From NCBI GenBank assembly GCA_030635565.1, contig DAOVYP010000189.1, positions 1-5,310 of the forward strand: a stretch of DNA of 5,310 nucleotides, written 5' to 3'. Positions 1 to 5,310 of the stretch are shown here, in pieces; the first letter of the stretch is position 1; the number at the start of each line of letters is the position of its first letter. The stretch is from Spirochaeta sp. (GTDB lineage: Bacteria > Spirochaetota > Spirochaetia > DSM-2461). The notes under the pieces are model-generated. The model searched no databases and had not been told where the DNA came from. It saw nothing but the letters and a program-made list of their open reading frames with translations. Position numbers and translations under genes: made by a program.

Positions 1-110
1 AGAATCTCATTCTGCTTTCGCAGCATCAACAGCATGAAAATCAGATTCTTACGCTTGGTCGTAACGATTTTAAAGATGGCTAACAGTAGATCCTTGATGA
101 AGTTGAACAT
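1..110 (-). CDS. N-terminus of a probable integrase-type (DDE) transposase, cut by left window edge
   Basis: An ATG at 110 opens a frame that stays open to position 1, giving 36 codons beginning MFNFIKDLLLAIF. A hydrophobic leader is followed by a basic stretch (TTKRKNL) and a leucine-rich segment ending LRKQNEIL. This pattern resembles the N-termini of IS3/IS481-like integrase-core transposases, in which a short hydrophobic stretch precedes a 'LxxENxxLRxQNEIL'-style helix. No catalytic residues are in view, so the family call rests on resemblance of a short segment. There is no clear Shine-Dalgarno sequence before the ATG. The frame is also open upstream into the disrupted IS630 gene, but no better start lies there. 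The position, about 70 bases inside a putative element terminus at 180, supports its being the first gene of an inserted element. It could instead be an unrelated small membrane protein. Confidence 0.42.
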   Translation of the reverse strand, partial: MFNFIKDLLLAIFKIVTTKRKNLIFMLLMLRKQNEI

Positions 111-180
111 AGCTGACTGATTACAGTATCGGGTAATGTGGAAATCTTTCCATTTTTGGGGCAGATGTAATAAAGCTACA
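1..180 (-). mobile_element. Left end of a second insertion element inserted into the IS630 copy (partial)
   Basis: On the minus strand the sequence from 180 begins TGTAGCTTTATTACATCTG followed by CCCC and an A-run. This looks like the TGT...CCCC-type terminus of IS3/IS481-like elements, and it lies just upstream of the putative integrase-type reading frame that starts at 110. The IS630 transposase loses its family sequence at this point, which is what an insertion would produce. A small inverted repeat (GGAAA, 2-base spacer, TTTCC) lies at 140-151. The other end of the element, its second inverted repeat and the target duplication are outside the window, so the boundary is inferred and could be off by several bases. 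Confidence 0.45.
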
Positions 181-684
181 CCACGCCCAAAACTTTTCTT
201 CGAACCGGGGATCTTTTGAAAGTTTAAATGTTTTGGTCAGGTGGGGCTTGATATCATTAGCTCTCCAGATTTTCAACACATGGGTGTTGGATACACCCAC
301 TTCTTTGGCCATTGTTCGAAGCGACCATCGGCTTCTATTTTCAGGTGGTCGTGTTGCCTCTGTTATGATCCGATTGTTGATTTCATCGGATATCCATGGT
401 TTTCTCCCTCTTCCGGGAGCATCATCCAAACCTTCTATACCCTGTTCATCGAACCGATTAACCCATTTCATCACGGTACGGCGACTAACATTGAGTTCAC
501 TCCGTATTTGTTCCTGAGTCATATTTTGAGCTTTAAGGAGAATAATCCTGGCTCGCAAGCTGTCCTTGACTTGAGATGTATAGCTTTTGGCTCGTTTTTC
601 CAATTCCTTCCTGTCGGTTTCATTCAAGTCAATTCTTTTTACAGATTCTTTCCGTGTATGTGCCATGGATAAAATTCTAAACAT
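121..684 (-). pseudogene. IS630-family transposase, truncated before the DDE domain
   Basis: This is the N-terminal DNA-binding half of an IS630-family transposase, which would cut and paste its own element at TA sites. Counting from the ATG at 708, a first helix-turn-helix spans about residues 60-100 (MTQEQIRSELNVSRRTVMKW, then the linker GIEGLDDAPGRGRKP). A second DNA-binding segment lies at about 127-160 (RWSLRTMAKEVGVSNTHVLKIW). The family-typical FKLSKDPRFEEKFW ends at residue 174. After that the usual 'DVVGLYLNPPE' and all DDE catalytic motifs are missing; the frame runs about 20 unrelated codons to a stop at 121. Family members are around 340 residues, so about half is lost. The ATG at 684 is preferred over 708 because AAGGA lies 9 bases upstream of it, whereas 708 falls inside the presumed terminal repeat. 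An inactive remnant is the best reading. Confidence 0.8.
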
Positions 685-724
685 TGAATCCAATCCTTGT
701 GAATTCATTTTGACAGCGCTACAC
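181..724 (-). mobile_element. IS630-family insertion sequence, one end plus the 5' half of its transposase gene
   Basis: The element is recognised from its transposase frame. Its outer end is placed at 724: on the minus strand the sequence GTGTAGCGCTGTCAAAATG directly follows a TA dinucleotide (725-726). IS630/Tc1-type elements insert at TA and duplicate it, and an AGCGCTGTCA-like terminus suits the family. The terminal repeat cannot be confirmed because the opposite end is not in the window. The inner limit, about 181, is where transposase similarity stops and a different element appears to begin. The rest of this IS630 copy may continue beyond the left edge, on the far side of the inserted element. 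Confidence 0.6.
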
Positions 725-822
725 TAGCACTCCGGATTTTCAAGGCAGGATCACACACTCGGATTCAATGCTCGGTAGAGTTTCTCAATGATCTATCTGG
801 CATCACCGGTTTCATATCGTAG

Positions 823-1230
823 ATGTACTACAACTCGGCGAACAACCACAATATTTTACTGCTCGAAGTAGCAATTGTCGTTCTTTTTCATGGGATGGAA
901 TCGGATAAACTGAATATTTTCTTTCTTAGCGGATCCATTTCCTCGCAGGTAATCTCAGAATTCGCTGTCTCAGCTGAAAAGAAGATGAAAATGGATCCTG
1001 TGGAAATTCTTCAGGCTATTCACCTTTTCTCCGGTTTTTCCTGTTCGGACATATCATTCAATCTGACAGTTGCCGCATGGAAGAGACATATAAAGAGTGT
1101 TCTCTCCTACCGGGACTCCCTGATTATTGAAGCGGCACTGTCGGAACAGTGTTCGATTCTCTACTCGGAAGACATGAATCATGGTCAGGTATACGACGGA
1201 TTGACGGTGGTGAATCCATTTCTCGACTGA
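823..1230 (+). CDS. VapC-like PIN-domain protein with degraded N-terminus, probable decaying toxin gene
   Basis: The C-terminal two-thirds matches the PIN-domain family, the Mg-dependent ribonucleases that act as VapC toxins. Residues 36-48 (SGSISSQVISEFA) carry the conserved Glu (E46). Residues 95-105 (SYRDSLIIEAA) hold the third-position Asp (D98), and 112-133 (ILYSEDMNHGQ...NPF) the last Asp (D117) and the usual ending. The N-terminus is abnormal. Where the family has a DSNI-x-YLFD signature, this protein reads EVAIVVLFHG (15-24), so the first catalytic Asp is replaced (possibly by E15) and a residue is missing. The following segment (KLNIFFLSG) also looks about two residues short. There is no convincing ribosome-binding site before the ATG at 823, which directly follows an in-frame TAG, and ATG 895 is a weak alternative. 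No antitoxin gene is visible upstream, where the IS630 end lies at 724. It is probably a pseudogene in progress, although the frame remains intact. Confidence 0.6.
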   Translation: MYYNSANNHNILLLEVAIVVLFHGMESDKLNIFFLSGSISSQVISEFAVSAEKKMKMDPVEILQAIHLFSGFSCSDISFNLTVAAWKRHIKSVLSYRDSLIIEAALSEQCSILYSEDMNHGQVYDGLTVVNPFLD

Positions 1231-1245
1231 CCATACCTGTCTTTT

Positions 1246-1884
1246 TCATAGAATAATTCCCACCAATAAATAGTAAACGGCTCCGGCCCAGCGCCCCAGA
1301 GGGAGCAGGTCCATGGGCAGGAAACGGTCGGAAAGGATGAGAAACAGCAGCAGGAATCCGCCGTATCGATTGTAGGGGACCACCAGGTCCGGACGCTTAT
1401 GGAGAGCCGCGGTTACCAGACGGGAACCGTCCAGGGGCGGTATGGGCAGCATGTTGAAGACGAAGAGCAGGACATTGAGGAAGGCCGCCTGCTGAAGCAC
1501 CTCGAAGAGAGATACGACAAAGCCTGAATTGACCAACGGGAACATGAAGAGGACTTTGAAGATCAGCAGGATAATCACGCTTATCACCAGATTGGCCAGG
1601 GGACCTGCCAGAGAGGTAAGTACCAGTCCGAGATTCCGGTTTTTATAGTACCTCATGTCGATCATCACCGGACGGGCCCAGCCGAAACCGGCTACAATCA
1701 GCATCAGGGTGCCGATCGGATCAAGGTGAGCCAGAGGATTGAGTGTAAGACGGCCCTGGTTACGCGGCGTCGGATCGCCGAATGCAGTGGATACACGGGC
1801 ATGGGCGTATTCATGAACCGACAGGCTCATGATCAGCAGGGGCAGGATGATCAGTATGTCCCGGAATCCCATATTGAAAAGCAT
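1246..1884 (-). CDS. Site-2 protease family (M50) membrane zinc metalloprotease
   Basis: This is a 212-residue integral membrane protein of the M50 family, which cleaves substrates within or near the membrane. The zinc-binding HExxH motif is HEYAH at residues 24-28, inside the first hydrophobic segment (about 9-27), with E25 as the predicted catalytic base. It is followed by the subfamily block RNQGRLTLNPLAHLDPIGTL (41-60). A glycine/asparagine element SLAGPLAN lies at 91-98. The third zinc ligand motif, NMLPIPPLDGSRL, is at 144-156 with D152. Hydrophobic segments at about 60-70, 86-115, 126-150 and 170-210 complete a compact core without a PDZ domain, like the short bacterial YwhC-type members. 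All motifs are intact and the length is normal. The start at 1884 has GAGG 9 bases upstream. It lies 74 bases downstream of the MFS gene, with a possible promoter of its own, and ends 15 bases from the convergent PIN gene. The substrate is unknown; the neighbours give no clue. Confidence 0.9.
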   Translation of the reverse strand: MLFNMGFRDILIILPLLIMSLSVHEYAHARVSTAFGDPTPRNQGRLTLNPLAHLDPIGTLMLIVAGFGWARPVMIDMRYYKNRNLGLVLTSLAGPLANLVISVIILLIFKVLFMFPLVNSGFVVSLFEVLQQAAFLNVLLFVFNMLPIPPLDGSRLVTAALHKRPDLVVPYNRYGGFLLLFLILSDRFLPMDLLPLGRWAGAVYYLLVGIIL

Positions 1885-1912
1885 ATTGATAGACCTCGTT
1901 TATTGAGGGAGG

Positions 1913-1940
1913 AGTATAGCATGAACGCAACTCAGGTCGA
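1913..1940 (-). promoter_or_regulatory. Candidate sigma70-type promoter for the M50 protease gene
   Basis: On the minus strand, TCGACC (1940-1935, 4 of 6 to the -35 consensus) is separated by 16 bases from TATACT (1918-1913, 5 of 6 to the -10 consensus). Transcription would start near 1906, about 20 bases before the start codon at 1884, leaving room for the GAGG ribosome-binding site. The site lies in the 74-base gap after the MFS gene, where I see no Rho-independent terminator, so readthrough from the sugar operon may also reach the protease gene. This is inferred from consensus matching only. Confidence 0.35.
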
Positions 1941-1958
1941 GTGTTATGATCGAGATAA

Positions 1959-3131
1959 CTATTTCCCTTTTCCTGCCCATAGCATGATTACCAGGGCTGT
2001 CAGGCTTCCACCCAGGGACAGGGCGTAAAGAGACAACATCCCATAGTTGTCGAAAATTAAACCGGCTATGGGATTCCCGATCATTCCGACCAGATGAATC
2101 AAAGAAACCGACAGTAGTGCCAGGATAGTCTTGAAGTGATTTTTCGGGACCCGCTCCGAAACGAGCGCGACGGTTCCGATCATTTGAGCGGCGTATCCCG
2201 CCCCTTCCAGGACACGCGAGGCCAGGATAACTCCGACGAAGGGAGCCGACATAACCAGAACTGTTCTGAATCCATTCAAAGCAAAAGCCAGAATGAGGAG
2301 ATTTTTTGGTCCACGGACTCCGGCAAGCCGGCCGGCCAGCGGCATGGCGGCGAGTTCCACCACGGCTGGAATGGCTCCCGCCAGACCGATACCTGTCAGA
2401 TCCAACCCCATTACATCAAGGTAAAGAGGCTCAAAGCGAAAGAGAGCCTGGCGGAAAATCCCGTGTAAAAAGAGCGCTGCCATCGCACCGGCCAGAAACC
2501 GGTCTTTCTTTATAATACCTGAAATACTTATTAACCGGAGCTTCGTACTGATGTTGTTTCGCTCTGTTTCTGCTGAGCGAAACGTAAAACCCTTTCGCAG
2601 AAAGAACAGCAGAACTGCAGCCATAAAAAGGAAAATGGCGTATCCATTGAATAAAGCACTTGTTCCGACACGATCAGCAACGGCGCCGGCCAGGTGTGCC
2701 GCGAGTATCCAGCCTAAGGAACCGAATACACGAATACCCCCGTACCCCCAGCTATTTTCAGTTGTTTCAATCCTCCCCACGGCAAACCCGTCAATCATTG
2801 GACCTATTCCGTCTTCTGAAATCCTCATCACTATGCTGGCTGCCAGGATGACGATGAGAGGTGCATGACTCCCCATGACAAGAGCCGAAAGGACAGCCAG
2901 GCCGACAGCGATGGATAAATAGCGAAGCTCGAATCGGGATTCATCAGATACATGGCCCCAAAACGGCGCAGTCAGCAACCCCGCCAGAGAATGAAATGTC
3001 AGCAGCAGACCAATTTCGGTTCCACTCAATCCCTGTTGCTTGAAGAAAACCGCAAGGAAAGGAATTACCATGCCGAAGGCACCGAAAAGCAACAGGTAAA
3101 AGGCTCTTACGAGGGTCAGCTTCTCATTCAA
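1959..3131 (-). CDS. MFS transporter, HcaT/LacY-like (MFS_1_like) type
   Basis: This is a 390-residue, approximately 12-segment secondary carrier of the inner membrane. The N-terminal half opens with a helix at about 8-30. The loop between helices 2 and 3 has the MFS signature in degenerate form (FWGHVSDESRFELR, 57-70). The segment SWGYGGIRVFGSLGWI (127-142) and the second-half block EPLYLDVMGLDLTGIGLAG (234-252) are typical of the MFS_1_like family, which includes the phenylpropionate permease HcaT and relatives of the sugar/H+ symporter LacY. A central cytoplasmic loop (about 180-210) separates the halves. The start is TTG at 3131-3129; its TTGA overlaps the stop codon of the preceding permease. 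No ribosome-binding site or better in-frame start is nearby, which suggests translational coupling. Its place at the end of a sugar ABC operon suggests a carbohydrate or a derived product as substrate, either import or efflux; the sequence does not decide which. Confidence 0.85.
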   Translation of the reverse strand: MNEKLTLVRAFYLLLFGAFGMVIPFLAVFFKQQGLSGTEIGLLLTFHSLAGLLTAPFWGHVSDESRFELRYLSIAVGLAVLSALVMGSHAPLIVILAASIVMRISEDGIGPMIDGFAVGRIETTENSWGYGGIRVFGSLGWILAAHLAGAVADRVGTSALFNGYAIFLFMAAVLLFFLRKGFTFRSAETERNNISTKLRLISISGIIKKDRFLAGAMAALFLHGIFRQALFRFEPLYLDVMGLDLTGIGLAGAIPAVVELAAMPLAGRLAGVRGPKNLLILAFALNGFRTVLVMSAPFVGVILASRVLEGAGYAAQMIGTVALVSERVPKNHFKTILALLSVSLIHLVGMIGNPIAGLIFDNYGMLSLYALSLGGSLTALVIMLWAGKGK

Positions 3132-3967
3132 GTTTTTATTGCGCCGGCGGTAATACCTTTCTGAATCTGACTCTGGAAGGCGAAATAAATCAGGAACATC
3201 GGGGTGGCAATCATGGTGAGAGCGGCAAGCTTCAGGGCGTAATTCGCCGAGTACTTCGTTGAGAAGACATAGAGACTCGTCGTCAGGGGACGTAAATCGG
3301 CATTCTGAACCATCACGAAGGGTATCATGAACTCGTTCCAGACCCCGATGACCGTGAAGGTGATGACCGTTGCAATAATCGGTACCGACAGCGGCAGGAT
3401 TATCAACCTGTAGATTGTGAATGTCCCGGCCCCTTCCAGATAGGCGCTTTCTTCAAGGCTTGATGGAAGGCTGTCGAAGTAATTCTTGGACAGCAGTATC
3501 GAAAGTGGCAGTCCGATCGCCGAAACCGGAAGTATAACCGACCAGAGACTGTTCAACAGACCCATCTGCCGGAACATGATGAACAGACCCACCAGAAAAC
3601 TCTGAACCGGGAGAATGAGGCCGAGAAGGAAGAATACGTACAGGGCCTTCCGGCCGGAGAATTCCAAGCGGCTGAAGGCGTATGCCGCCAGGGTGGAGAG
3701 TACGACGACAATCACCATGGATATTGCCGTTATGGTAAAGGATATCAGGAAATGCCGTCCCATATCAGCCACTTCCCAGGCGGTAGCGTAGTTGGAAAAA
3801 TCGATTTTTGTCGGCAGGCCGAGGGGATCGAGGATAATCTCTCCATTGCTTCGCATGCTGGAGGAGTACATCCAGAAAATGGGAATCAGGTAAGCCAGCA
3901 GTACCAGGACGAAAAGAGCCCTGCCCAGGTTTTTTGCAAGGGTTTTACCGAAGGTTTCAGTACTCAT
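3128..3967 (-). CDS. Carbohydrate ABC transporter permease, MalG/UgpE type (COG0395)
   Basis: This is the second membrane subunit of a binding-protein-dependent sugar importer. About six membrane segments lie at roughly 15-35, 75-100, 108-132, 142-162, 194-218 and 248-268. The cytoplasmic EAA loop that docks onto the ATPase is clear at about 172-194 (EESAYLEGAGTFTIYRLIILP), with the conserved Glu, Gly and LP. The periplasmic stretch after helix 1 (MRSNGEIILDPLGLPTKIDFSNYATAW) is typical of COG0395 members. Two adjacent starts exist, TTG at 3970 and ATG at 3967. I choose ATG because AGGGG lies 6 bases before it, giving 279 residues. The gene overlaps the upstream permease by 11 bases and the downstream MFS start by 4, so it sits in a tightly coupled operon. 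It should form a heterodimer with the product of 3957-4826. The sugar transported cannot be told from the permeases. Confidence 0.93.
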   Translation of the reverse strand: MSTETFGKTLAKNLGRALFVLVLLAYLIPIFWMYSSSMRSNGEIILDPLGLPTKIDFSNYATAWEVADMGRHFLISFTITAISMVIVVVLSTLAAYAFSRLEFSGRKALYVFFLLGLILPVQSFLVGLFIMFRQMGLLNSLWSVILPVSAIGLPLSILLSKNYFDSLPSSLEESAYLEGAGTFTIYRLIILPLSVPIIATVITFTVIGVWNEFMIPFVMVQNADLRPLTTSLYVFSTKYSANYALKLAALTMIATPMFLIYFAFQSQIQKGITAGAIKT

Positions 3968-4826
3968 CAATTTCCCCTACGAAGCGTTTGTTTCCAAAAT
4001 GTATGATTCCCATAGTGAGAAGCACCACAAGAGTCAGGACAACGGAAAGAGCAGACCCGTAGCCGATGTCTTTGTGCTCGAAAAAGGTTCGAATCAGATA
4101 TGTAGGGAGCACAACTCCCGACTGAAGGGGATCCCGTCGGAGAAGGATCTGGAACAGGTCGAAACCCTTGAATCCTCCCGTGGTGATAACCAGCAGGGCC
4201 AGCATTATCATGTTCTTGATGAGTGGCACCTGAATACGGAAAAATATTCTCATGGGGCCGGCACCGTCAATTTCAGCCGACTCGAGAACTGAAGTGGGAA
4301 TACGGCTCAGGCTGGCATAAAAGATGGTCATGAAGTATCCGGCGAAAATCCAGCCGGAAACGATGGATACGGACAGCATGGTATATGGCGGTGCGAGCCA
4401 GACCAGGGGCTCAAGACCGATCAATTCCCTCAAGGCGTTGAGAAGTCCGCCGTTGGTGGCATACATCTGCCGCCAGAGGGTTCCGATGACGATGGATGGA
4501 AGTATGACGGGAGCAAAAATAACGGCCCTGAATCCGAGGGATCTCTTCATATTCTGGGCGATTCCCGCCAATACGAGGCCGATGAATCCTTCAAATATGA
4601 GGGTGAGGCCGATATAGACGAAATTGTTCCTGAATGCCTTGACGAGAACGGGGTCCGTGAAGATTCTCCCATAGTGTTCAAGTGTTCCGAAAGACTGCGG
4701 TATGAATCGACGCCATTCAACCAGGCTGGAGACGAGTGTCAGGCCGATCGGAAAGATCATGATGAAACTGAAAAGCCCCAGGGCCGGTAGAACAAATAGT
4801 ATATGCCGGTTGTTTTTCTTCTTCAT
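3957..4826 (-). CDS. Carbohydrate ABC transporter permease, MalF/UgpA type (COG1175)
   Basis: This is the first membrane subunit of the same importer, 289 residues long. A basic N-terminus (MKKKNNRH) leads into helix 1 (about 9-35). Further segments lie at about 68-90, 100-120, 148-172, 204-222 and 256-276. The EAA loop is at about 182-203 (ESAEIDGAGPMRIFFRIQVPLIKN). The ordering and the ending (KRFVGEIDEY) fit the short MalF-like permeases that lack the large periplasmic insert of E. coli MalF. The ATG at 4826 is supported by GAGG 6 bases upstream. It lies 69 bases after the solute-binding protein gene, with a stem-loop in between, and overlaps the next permease gene. It is intact, with nothing unusual in sequence. 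No ATPase gene accompanies it in the window; such importers often share a single MsmK/UgpC-type ATPase encoded elsewhere. Confidence 0.93.
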   Translation of the reverse strand: MKKKNNRHILFVLPALGLFSFIMIFPIGLTLVSSLVEWRRFIPQSFGTLEHYGRIFTDPVLVKAFRNNFVYIGLTLIFEGFIGLVLAGIAQNMKRSLGFRAVIFAPVILPSIVIGTLWRQMYATNGGLLNALRELIGLEPLVWLAPPYTMLSVSIVSGWIFAGYFMTIFYASLSRIPTSVLESAEIDGAGPMRIFFRIQVPLIKNMIMLALLVITTGGFKGFDLFQILLRRDPLQSGVVLPTYLIRTFFEHKDIGYGSALSVVLTLVVLLTMGIIHFGNKRFVGEIDEY

Positions 4827-4849
4827 AGTGAACCTCAGGGCAAGATACA

Positions 4850-4870
4850 GGGGATCGCCAGGCGATCCCC
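4850..4870 (-). promoter_or_regulatory. Intercistronic stem-loop between solute-binding protein and permease genes
   Basis: GGGGATCGCC (4850-4859) and GGCGATCCCC (4861-4870) are perfect inverse complements separated by one base, giving a realistic 8-bp GC-rich stem with a 5-base loop. The stem lies 25 bases after the binding-protein stop codon and 23 bases before the permease start. On the transcript the stem is followed by UGUAUCUUGCCC, not a U-run, so it is not a classic Rho-independent terminator. Hairpins in this position are known in sugar ABC operons (as between malE and malF). They protect the upstream message from 3' exonuclease decay, so that binding protein is made in excess over permeases. 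That role here is inferred from position and structure. Confidence 0.7.
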
Positions 4871-4895
4871 CTTCATTAAGTCAGTCTAAAACGGG

Positions 4896-5310
4896 TTATT
4901 TCCTCAAATGAGCGATCTTGGCTTCCGCCGCGGTCAGGGCATCTTCGGGCGTCTCGATATTCTCAAGCACCTTGGCGATGGCTTCATAAAGCGCGAAGGC
5001 CATCTCAAGATTGTATCCTGTATCCGGTGGAGCAACGATGACGCCGCCGGTGGCCAGGTCTTGAACCGTTTTGGCAACAACGGGATTGGATGTATCGTTG
5101 GCGCCCTTCATGGTAACGGTCCCTTCGCCTTCCAGGGAATGGCGTCTCTGGTTTTCCGCACTGAACATGAGGCGTAAAAACTCGTAGGCCAGCTCTTTGT
5201 TTTCGGTCTTGGAGTTGACCATATAGCCGGTATTCAGCCCCAGGATGGATTTCTGATCGCCCTTGCCGCCGGGGATGGGAGGAACCATAAAGTAGTCATG
5301 CCCAAGCTCG
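4896..5310 (-). CDS. Extracellular solute-binding protein, family 1 (sugar ABC importer), C-terminal part
   Basis: The frame is open from the right edge to a stop at 4898-4896, giving the last 137 complete codons of a protein usually 400-450 residues long. The Met at 5288 is internal, because the frame continues upstream (ELGHDYF before it). Recognisable family features are the PPIPGGKGDQKSILGLNTGYMV block, matching the 'PxPGGKG...GG.G..V' region of COG1653/UgpB-type binding proteins; the NKELAYEFLRLMFSAENQ helix, typical of the segment in which these proteins align with 'A..FLKFL.S.E.Q'; and the C-terminal helix PEDALTAAEAKIAHLRK. It would capture a carbohydrate outside the inner membrane and deliver it to the permeases encoded downstream. 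The signal peptide and most ligand-binding residues are outside the window, so the substrate cannot be inferred. Confidence 0.88.
   Translation of the reverse strand, partial: ELGHDYFMVPPIPGGKGDQKSILGLNTGYMVNSKTENKELAYEFLRLMFSAENQRRHSLEGEGTVTMKGANDTSNPVVAKTVQDLATGGVIVAPPDTGYNLEMAFALYEAIAKVLENIETPEDALTAAEAKIAHLRK

Noticed and set aside
241..672. Long plus-strand open frame opposite the IS630 transposase
   Set aside because: It is antisense to a clearly recognisable transposase, and its translation shows no family features.
725..822. Minus-strand peptide-like stretch (YETGDAR, stop, IIEKLYRALNPSV) between the IS630 end and the PIN gene
   Set aside because: It is interrupted by stop codons, has no start, and matches no family I recognise; 100 bases are too few to separate a gene fossil from chance.
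1186..1239. CAGGTAT / ATACCTG inverted repeat near the end of the PIN gene, as a possible convergent terminator
   Set aside because: Only seven bases per arm, separated by 40 bases, with no clean T-run after the stem; most of it lies within coding sequence.
2136..2468. Plus-strand open frame opposite the MFS gene
   Set aside because: It is very polar and low in structure, with no motif; it mirrors the codon pattern of the membrane protein on the other strand.
4850..4870. Stem-loop after the solute-binding protein gene as a Rho-independent terminator
   Set aside because: No U-run follows the stem on the transcribed strand, and the permease genes downstream need to be co-transcribed with the binding protein.
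5286..5288. ATG at 5288 as the start of a small 130-residue protein
   Set aside because: The frame stays open to the window edge and the sequence on both sides is internal to a family 1 solute-binding protein.

Overview
The window has two contrasting parts. Positions 1 to about 1240 are a scarred accessory patch: two nested insertion sequences followed by a decayed PIN-domain toxin gene. Positions 1246 to 5310 are ordinary chromosomal genes, all on the minus strand: an M50 membrane protease and, upstream of it, the downstream end of a carbohydrate ABC-transport operon. The composition is moderate in GC. The gene content (family 1 sugar-binding protein, two binding-protein-dependent permeases, MFS carrier, IS630 copy, VapC-like PIN gene) fits a free-living or anaerobic heterotrophic bacterium. 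A spirochaete from a sediment or anaerobic habitat is my best guess, but it rests only on general resemblance, and no marker gene here fixes the phylum.

Layout from right to left, which is the direction of transcription: the C-terminal 137 residues of an extracellular solute-binding protein (cut by the right edge); a short intercistronic gap with a strong GC-rich stem-loop; a MalF/UgpA-type permease; a MalG/UgpE-type permease overlapping it by 11 bases; and an MFS carrier whose TTG start overlaps the second permease's stop codon as TTGA. After a 74-base gap with a plausible promoter comes a 212-residue site-2-protease-like membrane metalloprotease. No ATPase gene is in view, so the ABC importer must take its ATPase from upstream or from a shared MsmK/UgpC-type subunit elsewhere.

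On the plus strand, converging on the protease gene, is a VapC-like PIN reading frame. It keeps its C-terminal acidic residues but has lost the usual N-terminal Asp signature. To its left is an IS630-family element reading leftward. Its transposase breaks off at about residue 176, before the DDE catalytic domain, exactly where a sequence resembling another insertion element's terminus (TGTAGC...) begins. That second element carries the first 36 codons of what looks like an integrase-type transposase and runs off the left edge.

I see no sign of a previously undescribed system. The points most worth checking are the IS-in-IS junction, the decayed PIN gene next to it, and the MFS carrier translationally coupled to the sugar ABC operon.
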